Shown piece by piece: positions 42,760 to 51,700 of a stretch of DNA of 64,000 bases. Both the position numbers and the translations under genes were made by a program. The notes beneath the pieces are model-generated. The model saw only the letters and a program-made list of their open reading frames with translations. It made no database searches and had not been told where the DNA came from. This DNA is from Plantactinospora sp040120695 (GTDB lineage: Bacteria > Actinomycetota > Actinomycetes > Mycobacteriales > Micromonosporaceae): NCBI RefSeq assembly GCF_040120695.1, contig NZ_JBEEAC010000005.1, positions 248,001 through 312,000 on the forward strand. Reading direction: 5' to 3'. Each line of letters starts with the position of its first letter. Position 1 is the stretch's first letter.

Positions 42760-43056
42760 ATGCAGATTCGTATGGTCGGCGCGACGATGACCACCGGCGC
42801 GGCCGCGTACGGCCAGGCCATGGAGAACATGAACCAGCGGCTCACCTCGATCGAGAAGCACATCGAGTCGCTGATGGCGACCTGGCGCGGCAGTTCGGTG
42901 CAGGAGTACGAGATGCTCCGCGCCGAGTGGCGGGACGCCGCACGCGTCCTGGTCGAGATGGGTGGCCAGATCCAGGGAAAGATCAGCGGATCGCACGCGC
43001 TCATGTCGGACGCCGAGAGCGAACTCGTCTCGATGATGCGGGCGCACCACATGTAG
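42760..43056 (+). CDS. WXG100-family protein (ESAT-6-like)
   Basis: A 98-residue ESX substrate of standard length. AYGQAMENMNQRLTSIEKHI forms the first helix, TWRGSS the W-x-G turn (about residue 45), and EYEMLRAEWRDAARVLVEMG the second helix. ATG 42760 has AAAGGA six bases upstream. It is the second member of the Esx pair after eccB, and a double hairpin follows its stop. Confidence 0.92.
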   Translation: MQIRMVGATMTTGAAAYGQAMENMNQRLTSIEKHIESLMATWRGSSVQEYEMLRAEWRDAARVLVEMGGQIQGKISGSHALMSDAESELVSMMRAHHM

Positions 43057-43073
43057 CAATCGCCATCGGCGGG

Positions 43074-43133
43074 CCGGGGAGGGGCGGCACCGCGCTGTCC
43101 GCTCCCCGGACCAGGCGGGGTTCAGCGCCTGGT
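43074..43133. terminator. Double hairpin between the esx pair and the convergent immunity-like gene
   Basis: CCGGGGAG (43074-43081) pairs with CTCCCCGG (43102-43109), immediately followed by ACCAGGC (43110-43116) pairing with GCCTGGT (43127-43133). The second stem touches the stop codon of the minus-strand gene, so it can terminate both directions. Confidence 0.6.
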
Positions 43134-43813
43134 CACCCGTCCTCGTGGCGGACCAGCCGGACGAGAGCGTCGTCGACGCTGGAGGCGTACGCCGCGTCGC
43201 CGGAACGGTCACGGCGGTGCACCGCGCCCGACTCGTCGACGACCAGCATCCGACCATCACCGGCCGCGATCTGCCACACCCGCATTCCGAGCCGGTCAGC
43301 GAGGTCGGGATGGGCCGGCGGGACCCGGTCGTCGGGGGTCGGGGTGAACCGGTACCCGGCGATGGTCAGACCGCCGAAGTCGGCGGCCACCGTACGGGCC
43401 ACCGGGAAGAGCACGGTCTCGTCGATCCGGTGCCGGCGGCACCAGGTCCGCAGCAGCGCCGAGCCGTCACGTCCCGGTACCCAGCCGGCCATCCGCAGCA
43501 TCGTACGGACGTCCTCCGGAAACCGTGCCGATCCGGTGTGGTAGGCCAGGTAGAGCCGGATGACGTCGTCGATCGGCAGCGACGGCCAACTGGACCACTG
43601 CCCGGTCTCCCGGTCGAGCACACCTCGGGCGGCGCCGACCCGGGGTGGTGGCTGACCGGCGCCACTCCCCGGCGGCAGCGGTCCCGGCGCGGCGGGCGGT
43701 CGGTCCCACACCACGTACCCGGCCTCGAACTCGCGGAAGCCGGGATCCTCGGTACCCAGTTCGCGGCGGGCCCACTCCCGGGCCAACCGGTACGCCTCGG
43801 CTCGGGCGATCAT
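43133..43813 (-). CDS. Bipartite immunity-like protein: YrhB/Imm35-like plus SUKH-3-like domain
   Basis: A 226-residue cytoplasmic protein. The N-terminal half (AEAYRLAREWARRELG; FEAGYVVWDRPP; GVLDRETGQWSSWPSLPIDD) has the pattern of YrhB/immunity-protein-35 domains. The C-terminal half (GWVPGRDGSALLRTWCRRHR; ADFGGLTIAGYRF; LVVDESGAVHRRDRSGDAAY; SVDDALVRLVR) matches SUKH-3 immunity domains of polymorphic-toxin systems. Its ATG overlaps the mycosin stop by four bases (ATGA), so the two are made together. The obvious candidate partner is the giant toxin-like protein encoded divergently from the mycosin gene. The domain calls are from pattern, without a profile search. Confidence 0.6.
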   Translation of the reverse strand: MIARAEAYRLAREWARRELGTEDPGFREFEAGYVVWDRPPAAPGPLPPGSGAGQPPPRVGAARGVLDRETGQWSSWPSLPIDDVIRLYLAYHTGSARFPEDVRTMLRMAGWVPGRDGSALLRTWCRRHRIDETVLFPVARTVAADFGGLTIAGYRFTPTPDDRVPPAHPDLADRLGMRVWQIAAGDGRMLVVDESGAVHRRDRSGDAAYASSVDDALVRLVRHEDG

Positions 43814-44952
43814 CCGCCACCCGCCGTACGCCAGCGGGACCGCAGCCACAGCAGCACCAGCACCAGCACCGCCCCGGCGCCGAGCAGTCCCGCCCAGGGT
43901 CCGGCCCGGCCCGGCCAGGGCGACTCGGGGCGTTCGGGCTGGCGCAGGTCCATCACCACCTGCGGTACCGGTGTCGGCGAGGCGAGCATCTCGCGCAGCG
44001 CGCGGTACGGGTCCACCGCTCCCGGCCCGTTCGCGATCGGGGTCGCCGTGTTCGTCAGCCGGGCGCGGACCTCGTCCACGGTGGCCTTCGGAAGAGCCGA
44101 CCGGACCAGCGCGGCCGTGGCGCTCACCACGGGGGCGGCGGCGTCGGTCCCGGCCCAGATGATGTGCCCGGCGCGGGGCGCCGCCGCGAGCACCTCGTCG
44201 CCGGGCGCCACCAGGTCCATCGTGGAGCGGATGCCGGTGACGTTGCCGGCCTCGTCCAGGGCGCCGACGGCGATGACCCCGGGGTAGGCCGCCGGATACG
44301 ACGTCGGGCTGGTCCGGGCGTCGCCCGTCGCCGCCACCACCACGACACCCCGGCGCAGCGCGTGCGCGATTGCGGCGCGGAGCCCGGAGTGGTTCTTCGG
44401 CACCGCGAGCGAGACGTTGACGACCCGGGCTCCGTGGTCCGCCGCCCACCTGATGCCGTCCGCCAGGTGCACCGGGTCCACGTCCCGGTCGAGGACCGTA
44501 CGGGCACAGTCACTGACCCGGACGGGCAGGATCCGTACGCCCGGAGCGAGGCCGAGCAGCGCGGTGTTCGGCATCGGCTTGGCGGCGATGATGCTGGCCA
44601 CCGCCGTGCCGTGCCCGGTGTGGTCGACGGTGGCGCCGGCCCGGTCACGGATCACGTCGTATCCGGCCAGCACCCTGCCGGCGAGCTGCGGATGCGTGAC
44701 GTTCACCCCGGTGTCGACCACCGCGACGGTGATTCCGGCACCGGTGTGCGGCGCGAGCCGCTCCGCCGCCAGCCAGTGGTGCGACCAGGTCGGTTCGCGG
44801 GCGACCGCCGAGGTGGCGTTCGCCGCGGTGGGACAGCGGAGCGAGGTGGCCGGCGCCGCGGCCGCGGGCACCGCCGGAAGGAGAGCCGTGGGCATCGCCG
44901 GAAGCACGGCCAGTACGCCGGCCACGGCGGCGATCACGGGATGCCTGACCAT
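43810..44952 (-). CDS. mycP: Mycosin (MycP) homologue with substituted catalytic residues
   Basis: A 380-residue subtilisin-fold protein with the architecture of a type VII secretion mycosin: signal peptide (1-33), S8 domain, and a C-terminal membrane helix (WAGLLGAGAVLVLVLLWLRS) ending in a short basic tail. Asp80 (ITVAVVDTGVN) and His114 (VDHTGHGTAVAS) of the triad are intact. The nucleophile motif, normally G-T-S, reads AGTDAAAPVVSA with Asp270 (bases 44143-44145). The oxyanion Asn, normally in A-x-G-N, is Asp211 in AATGDA. It is therefore probably a structural pseudo-protease; mycosins are known to be needed for complex stability independently of proteolysis. It overlaps the immunity-like gene downstream. 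Confidence 0.88.
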   Translation of the reverse strand: MVRHPVIAAVAGVLAVLPAMPTALLPAVPAAAAPATSLRCPTAANATSAVAREPTWSHHWLAAERLAPHTGAGITVAVVDTGVNVTHPQLAGRVLAGYDVIRDRAGATVDHTGHGTAVASIIAAKPMPNTALLGLAPGVRILPVRVSDCARTVLDRDVDPVHLADGIRWAADHGARVVNVSLAVPKNHSGLRAAIAHALRRGVVVVAATGDARTSPTSYPAAYPGVIAVGALDEAGNVTGIRSTMDLVAPGDEVLAAAPRAGHIIWAGTDAAAPVVSATAALVRSALPKATVDEVRARLTNTATPIANGPGAVDPYRALREMLASPTPVPQVVMDLRQPERPESPWPGRAGPWAGLLGAGAVLVLVLLWLRSRWRTAGGG

Positions 44953-44999
44953 GCCTGTGAGGGTAGCGGCTGCTGATCGAGGTCCAGTACCGTTGCGAC

Positions 45000-45410
45000 A
45001 TGACTGTGGACGGTGAGCAGGTTGCCGAGCTGCGGGCTCGCGCCGAGCGCCTCACCGCCCAGTTCCGTCAGGCCAGTTCGGCGCTTGACGAGATCTCCGC
45101 CCGGGTCCGGGCGGTGACGGTGACCGCCACCTCCGCCGACGGTTCGATCACCGCCACGGTCGGCCCGGAGGGCCGGTTGCAGCGGCTCGATCTCGGCCCG
45201 GAGGTCCTCGACTACGGCGACCCGCGCCGGTTGGCCGAGGAGATCGAGGCGACGATCGCGGTGGCGGCGGAGGAGGCGCAGCGCCGGGTCTTCGACGCCT
45301 GCCGCCCCTACGTGTCGGAGGAGTCGATGGAGGCCTATCGCAACCACGACTTCGACGGGGCGATCAGGCGGATGGTCGAGCGGTTGCCCGAGGAGGGTTC
45401 GATCCGATGA
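45000..45410 (+). CDS. YbaB/EbfC-family protein of the effector operon
   Basis: A 136-residue small protein. An N-terminal coiled coil (VAELRARAERLTAQFRQASS) leads into the YbaB core strand pattern VTATSADGSITATVGPEGRL followed by LGPEVLDYGDPRRLAEEIEA. YbaB proteins bind DNA, but in actinobacterial ESX loci they regularly precede WXG100 and toxin genes, so a chaperone or secretion role is possible. ATG 45000 was chosen. Its stop overlaps the next ATG (ATGA), giving tight coupling to the WXG100-like gene. It is divergent from the mycosin gene with 47 bases between. Confidence 0.75.
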   Translation: MTVDGEQVAELRARAERLTAQFRQASSALDEISARVRAVTVTATSADGSITATVGPEGRLQRLDLGPEVLDYGDPRRLAEEIEATIAVAAEEAQRRVFDACRPYVSEESMEAYRNHDFDGAIRRMVERLPEEGSIR

Positions 45411-45751
45411 CGCAGCCCGGCGACGCGGGATACGTGGCACACGTACCGGATCCGGACGGTGCGGTCAGCGCCGCCGGGCGACTCGCCGGGGCGGGTGAAC
45501 GACTGGGCGCCGCGATGGACAGAGCGGTCGCCGCGCTGAACGGGGTCGGCGACCCGTGGGGCAACGACGAGGTCGGCCAGACGTACCGGGAGGGTTTCGC
45601 CGGGGCCGAGGAGTTGAAGGCGGCGCTGAGCCAGGTCGGCAAGTCGGTGACCGGGTTCGGCAACGTCGCTTTGACCAGCGTGGACACTCTCATCGAGACG
45701 GACCTGCGGACGAAGAGACTTCTCGGCGGGCATGACGCTCGGTCCGCCTGA
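45407..45751 (+). CDS. WXG100-like protein preceding the giant effector
   Basis: A 114-residue helical protein: AVSAAGRLAGAGERLGAAMD and LNGVGDPWGNDEVGQTYREG, where P-W-G-N marks the turn between helices, then EELKAALSQVGKSVTGFGNV. It fits the ESX secretion-adaptor type found directly upstream of polymorphic toxins. It overlaps YbaB at its start by four bases and the giant gene at its end by 20 bases, so the three are co-translated. It probably dimerises with the WXG-like N-terminus of the giant protein to target it to EccC. Confidence 0.7.
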   Translation: MTQPGDAGYVAHVPDPDGAVSAAGRLAGAGERLGAAMDRAVAALNGVGDPWGNDEVGQTYREGFAGAEELKAALSQVGKSVTGFGNVALTSVDTLIETDLRTKRLLGGHDARSA

Positions 45752-48700
45752 CTGGGGTGAGCCCTGGCAGCAGGTCTGGGATCTGCTGGTCTGGGTCTCC
45801 ACGGGTGGCTCGGCCTGGCCGGAGGCGGACGAGGACCGGATCCGGCAACTGGCCCAGGCCTGGCGGGACGCGGGTGCGAGCCTCAACCAGGCGCTCGTCG
45901 AGGCGAGCGCCGAGCGGACCGCGCTGGCGGAGGCCTGGGGCGGCCCGTCCGGCCTGACCTTCCAGGCCGAGTTCAGCAAGGTCGTCGACCAGGCGTTGCC
46001 GAAGTTCTCCCAACTGGCCCAGCAGGTCGCGCAGGCGGCCGACCAGGCCGCGTTGGATATCGAGTACGAGAAAATCACGGTCCTGATCGCCGTCCTCACC
46101 TGTTGCCTGGAGATCTTCGCGATCATCGTGTTGTCGTTCTTCACCTTCGGCGCGGCGCTCGCTGCGGCGGCCGGGCCGATCGGCATCGCCCGGATGGCGA
46201 TCGCCGCGGCGTTGCGCCTGCTGCTGAGCCGGGCCGCCAGCTCGTTGGGGCGGCTGGCACTGCGCGAGGCGGTGCTCGAAGGGCTCCAGGAGCTGGCGAC
46301 GGATCTGACCGCGCAGGGGATCCAGGCCGGCATGGGTACCCGGACCGGCTGGGACGCCGAGAGGACGCTCTGGGCGGCCGGGGCCGGTGCCGGGGCGGGC
46401 GCGTTGGCCGCCGGGACGGGTCCGCTCGCCAACCTCCTGGGCCGGCGTGCTCCGCACAATCCGCTCGGCTCGGCGATCCGTACCGGGATCGACGGCATCC
46501 ACGAGGCCGGCGTGGAGACCGTGACGAACGCGACCGTGAACGGGCTGCGTACCGGGGACTGGCGCATCGACACGGACGGCTTCGGCAACTCCGCGATCGC
46601 CGAGGGACTACGGGGGCGGATCAGCGAGGGCCGGGACGATGCGCTGGAGCGGCTCGGGCAGCAGGTTCCGGTGCTGCCCACGCCGACAGCCGTTCCGGTG
46701 GCGCCGACCGGTCTGCCGCCGGGCGCGTTGCTGCCGACCGGGACGACGCCCAGCCCCGCGCCGGAGCGCGATCCCGACGGAACGGGCGCTGGCCCGGTCG
46801 GCGGCACGACCCCGCCGGGCGCCTCGGGCCCGGGTCAGTCGAGCGGCCCGCCCGGCGCGGGGCAGCCGAGGTCGCCGTCCCCCGGGCAGCCGGGCCCGCC
46901 GGGCGCCGACCAGTCGCGGCCCTCCGGGCCGGATCAGTCCCGGCCGTCGGACCCGGATCGGCCGCGGCCGTCGGAGCCGGACCGGTCCCGGCCGTCGGCC
47001 CCGGATCAGGCCGGCCTGCCGGGCTCGGCGCAGCCGGGCCAGCCGGGCGGGCCCGGCTCGGGTCAGCCCGCGCCGGGGCAGCCGGCCGAGTCCGGGCCGG
47101 AGCGACCGGGCGGTTCCGGGCCGGGACGGCCGGATTCCTCCGGTGCCGCGGGAGGTGGGCAGCCCGCCGCCGCGGAGCCGTCGCGACCGCCACCGCCGCC
47201 CCCCGATCCGGTTCCACCGGCCCGGCCCACCGAGGACCTCGACCAGGGGCGGCCGCACCAGCCGGTCTCGTCGGCTGGCCCGCCGCCGTCCAGCGGCACG
47301 GTGTCGTCGGGGCCCGCGCCGACCGGGCCGGGAGCAGCCTCCGGCACACCCACGTCGAGTCCGATCGGTACCGGCCACGGCGGGCTTACCGGCCCGGTCG
47401 GCGCGATGCCGCCCGTCGCCACATCCGGTGCGTACCTGCCTCCGGTCGGTGTCGCGCCGGCCGGCGGAAGCCCCACGGGACTCACGGCAGGCTCCGGCAC
47501 CCCCGGCGCCCAGGTACCCACCTCGGGCAGCCCAGGCTCGCCGACCTCGGGCGGCCCGGCCGGGTCGGGCAGCCCGTCCTCCACCGCTGGCACCCCGAGC
47601 GCCGGTACCACCGGATCCGCTGCCGGCCCGGCCACGACGGGACCGGCAGCGACCTCCCCACCCACCGGCCACCCACCCACCGGCCACCCGAGCGGTGGTC
47701 CGTCCAGCGGTGGTCCGTCCAGTGGTGGCCCGTCCGGCGGTGGCCCGTCGGGCGGCAGTCCGTCGAGTGGTGGCCCGTCCAGTGGTGGTTCGGCCAGCGG
47801 TGGGCAGGGTGGCGCGGGATCGGCGGGCGGACACAGCGGGACCTCGGTGGCGCCGGCCGGACTCGACGGTCGGCCGGTCGGCACGGCCGACCAGGGAAAT
47901 GCGGGAACCGGGTTCGGGCTGGCCGGGGTGGCCGCCGTGCTGCGCCCGGCCGACCATTCCGGACCTCCGCGTGCCGGCGGGGCGAGCACCGGCGGCCCGA
48001 CCCGGCCGCGCCCCGGGCCCACCCAGAGCCCGGCTACCGGTGACGAGGACCTCGATCCGGCGTCCGCCTGGGACGAACGGGAGCTGAGCGGCCGGATCCC
48101 GGTCGACGAGCAGCGGAGCCCGGTGCTCCACCCGGATCCCCGGCACCCGTCACGCTGGGTCGGCTACCTGAACGACGGTGGCCCGACCCGGCCCGGCCGG
48201 GCCACCAACTGCACCGACACGGTCCGTGCGTTCCTCTCCACCTGGTACGGCCGGCCGAGCGTGGCCGGTGCGCTCAACCAGGACCTGTCGCGGGGCGTGG
48301 CGGACGGCACCGCCCGGATCCAACGATGGCTCGGCACAGACTTCGTCCAGCAGGGTGCCGGCGCTGCCGGACTCGACGCCGTCGGGTCGCAGCTGCTGAT
48401 CCAGGGCCACGGCGCGGCGGCGGTGATCATCAGCCAGTGGACGGACGGCGGCTCACACATGTGGGTGGCGGTCAACCACACCGGGACAATCGTCTGGGTC
48501 GAGCCGCAGACCGGAATGATCTCCGACGAGACGCCGCTCTACCAGGGACAGACCGACCAGGTGTGGGCGTTGCCGCTGGACGCCCACGGCGAGCCGGTGT
48601 CGCCGTACCCGGACGGGGAGCTGGCGGCGCCCACCGATCGGCGGCAGGCGGTGCTGGACAGCCGGTACGCCGACTCGTTGCGTGCGTCGTTGCCCGGCCA

Positions 48701-51700
48701 GCACGCACCGGCGGAGCCCGGCCGGCAGCCTGGTCCGGGTGGCCAGCCTGGTCCGGGTGGCCAGCCGCGACTGGTCGCGGGTGCCGAGGCGGTCCAGGCG
48801 GTGCGGGACAACCTGCGGGCGATCCCGGCCGGCTTCGACCTGACGGGTGAGCGCCGGCACCGCCGGGTCGCCAACGCGCTGCACCCCGAGCCCGGCACGG
48901 TCAAGCTTGTCCTGCGCGGCCAGCGTGGCGGGGAGGTGGGCGTCGCCGATGTCCGGATGCTCGGCGCCGACTTCGTCCACGCGCTGGCGGAGCTGGTCCA
49001 GTCCGGCGATCTGGACCTCGGCACCGGCCGGGTCGTGCTGGTGGGAAACTACTCCGGGACGGCTCCCCGGGGCCGCCGCCCGCTCGCCGCCATGCTCGCC
49101 GAGCGCCTGCTCGACCTCGGTCGGCAACACGAGGTGAGCGGTGCCGACGCGAAGGTCTGGTCCTTCCTGGACGGTACGGTGGTGGTCGCCGAGCCGGATC
49201 CCCGCGACTCGAGCCGGCCGAAGCAGCCACCGGACGGAGCGTGGCACACCTTCACCCCGTCCGGCCAGCCGAGCGGCTCGTCCCGCTCCACCCCCCGCCC
49301 GACGGCGACACCCACCGGTCCAACGGCCACGACCGGTCCGACGGCCACCACCGGGCAGGTGGCTACCGGCCCGACCACCGCCGCCACCGGCCCGCCCGGC
49401 CGGCCGCTGCTGCCGCCGGACCTGCGCGACCACCGCCATCTCAGCGGCGACCTGTCGGGGACCTACCGGACCGACGACCGGCGACTGCACCGGTACGACG
49501 ACCGGCCCTACACCTACCGCGACGACGAAACCGGCCGGCTGCACCACGAGCGAGACTCCGCCGGCACCTACCGGGACGAGTACAGCTTCGAGCTGAGGTC
49601 GGCGCGCACCGGCAAGGTGGTGCGCGATCCGCTCCTCGCGCGGGGTCGGCCAGTCACACACCGGTCCGTCCCCGGTCCGCCGGACCGGACCTACAGCCGT
49701 CCGGCCCAGAAGGTGGTGCCGCAGCTGGCGTTGCAGGGAATGCAACTCGAACACCTCCGGCGGGGCAGGCTCGCCGCGCTGATGACCGAACTGGGCATCG
49801 CGGACCTGAGCCAGCTCGCCGAGCCGAACGTGACGGCGACCTTTGCCGACCTGGTCGCCCGGCCGACGGGCCGGCCCTCCCCGGCCCGGCTGGCGGAGCT
49901 GGCGGCGGCGGTCCGGCAGTACCACCGGCTGGAGTCGGCGGTGCGACAGGCCCGCGCCGAGGCTCCCCAGGCGATGGCCCGGCGGCTTCTCGCCGAGGAC
50001 TTCCGCATCGACGGCAGCGCCGAGCTGACCGCTGGCCGTACCGGTCCACGCCCGCCGGGCGCGTTCGCGGTGGCCGGGTTCGATCCGGACAGGCAGCGCC
50101 TGGTGGTGCTGGAGACCGAGCCGACCAGCGGCAGCCGCCACCTGCTCCAGGACGGCACTCTCGCCGAACGCGGCACCCCGGCCCACATCCGGGACGTGTT
50201 GGAGACCAGTCGGGAGCTGCACGAGCACCTGCGGCAACATCCGGAGCTGCTCGACGCGCTGCACCGGTCACTGGTCCGGGGTGAGCTGACCGTGCAGGCG
50301 TACCAGGTCGAGGTGGACGTACCAGATCATCAGCGGGTCTCGGTCCGGAGGACCCCGCTCGACCTGTCCGGGCTCGACCTGACGGGCGTGGCAGACCGGT
50401 TGCCGGCCAGGTCGGCAGCGGTGGACCCCGGACTCGGTGATCGGTTGCAGACGGCCGCCCAGCAGGTCGCCGGCCTGCTGACCGGCGCACCCGGGATCCA
50501 GCACGTGGCGGTGCCCGCCCCCCGGGTGGTCGAGATCCGGCCAGAGCAGGGTGCGCCGTACCGGCTGAACCTGCGTACCTCGCCGCGTGACCCGGGCAAC
50601 GGGAGGTTCGCGCTGCACGTCGGTCCGGATCGGGAGCACGACATCGAGTTCTTCCACGACCAGCTCGACGGCCTGGACCAGACCAGCGTGCAGCGGGTAC
50701 TGGCCGGGGCGCTCCTGTACGCCCACAACAGGGTGGTCGGGGCCGCTCCGGGCGGCAAGAAGACGGACGTCCTGGCCAACCAGCCGATCTCGGTACGCCG
50801 GCCGCGACTGACCGAGCGGGACGCCGCGAATCTCGGCACGTTCGAGGCAATGGCCCTACTCCTGCCGACGACGACCGGAGCCGAACGGTCCGCGCTCCGG
50901 GCCGAGATCCGCGACTTCATCGAGCGGTACGGGCTGCGCGAGGGCTTCCCCGGCGGTGACGAGCGGGTCGAGTTGGCGCGGGAACGCCTCTCCGCGTCGG
51001 CGTACCGCCTGCTCACCGAGGAACGGGCCTGGGCGCTCGACTCCGATCCGGCCGTGGCGGTCACCCGGAAGGCTCTCTCCGGGGTCCTGTTCGACCCCAC
51101 CGTGGCCCTGGTCACTCCGGTGCCGAGCGGGCAAGGGGCCGTCTTCCGGGTGCTCCCGGCCGGCTGGGCCAAGCTGGGGCGGGTGGCGTTCACGGTCGAG
51201 CTGCGCTCCGACGCCGTCCCGGGCGGGCGGGGGATCGAGATCCGCAACACCGCCGAGGACCGGCACTTCGCCCTGGTGGTCGACCCGTCCCTGGTCGACC
51301 ATTCGGCCGGTGCGGTACCGACCCTGGTACCGACCTGGGCACAGTTCCGTAACCAGCTGCGCGCGGTCCTGCAGACAACAGTCGAGGAACAGGCTGCCCG
51401 GCCGCCGGAGGTGTCGCGGCGCTGGCGGGACCGGGGCATCGCCGGTGCCCCCGCCGCCGCCGGCGCGACCACCATGGCTGTCGTCGCCGAATCCCTCGGG
51501 GTGCCAGCGTTCGCGGTGAAGGGTGTGGTGGTGGCCGGTGTCGAGATGATCACGCAGGGCGGGGTCAGCCGGCGGAGCAAACTGGGCAAGGCCGACCGGG
51601 AGCAGGATCGACGGCTTGCCCTGCGGACCGATCGGACCGGAATCGAGGACGGCGGGCTCCAACGCCTGGTCGATCGTGGTTTCGCCGAGGCCGCCGAACT

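Noticed and set aside
46608..50264. Several 500-600-codon minus-strand frames opposite the giant toxin gene
   Set aside because: Arg/Ala/Gly-rich translations without motifs; the plus-strand frame is continuous and shows recognisable domains.
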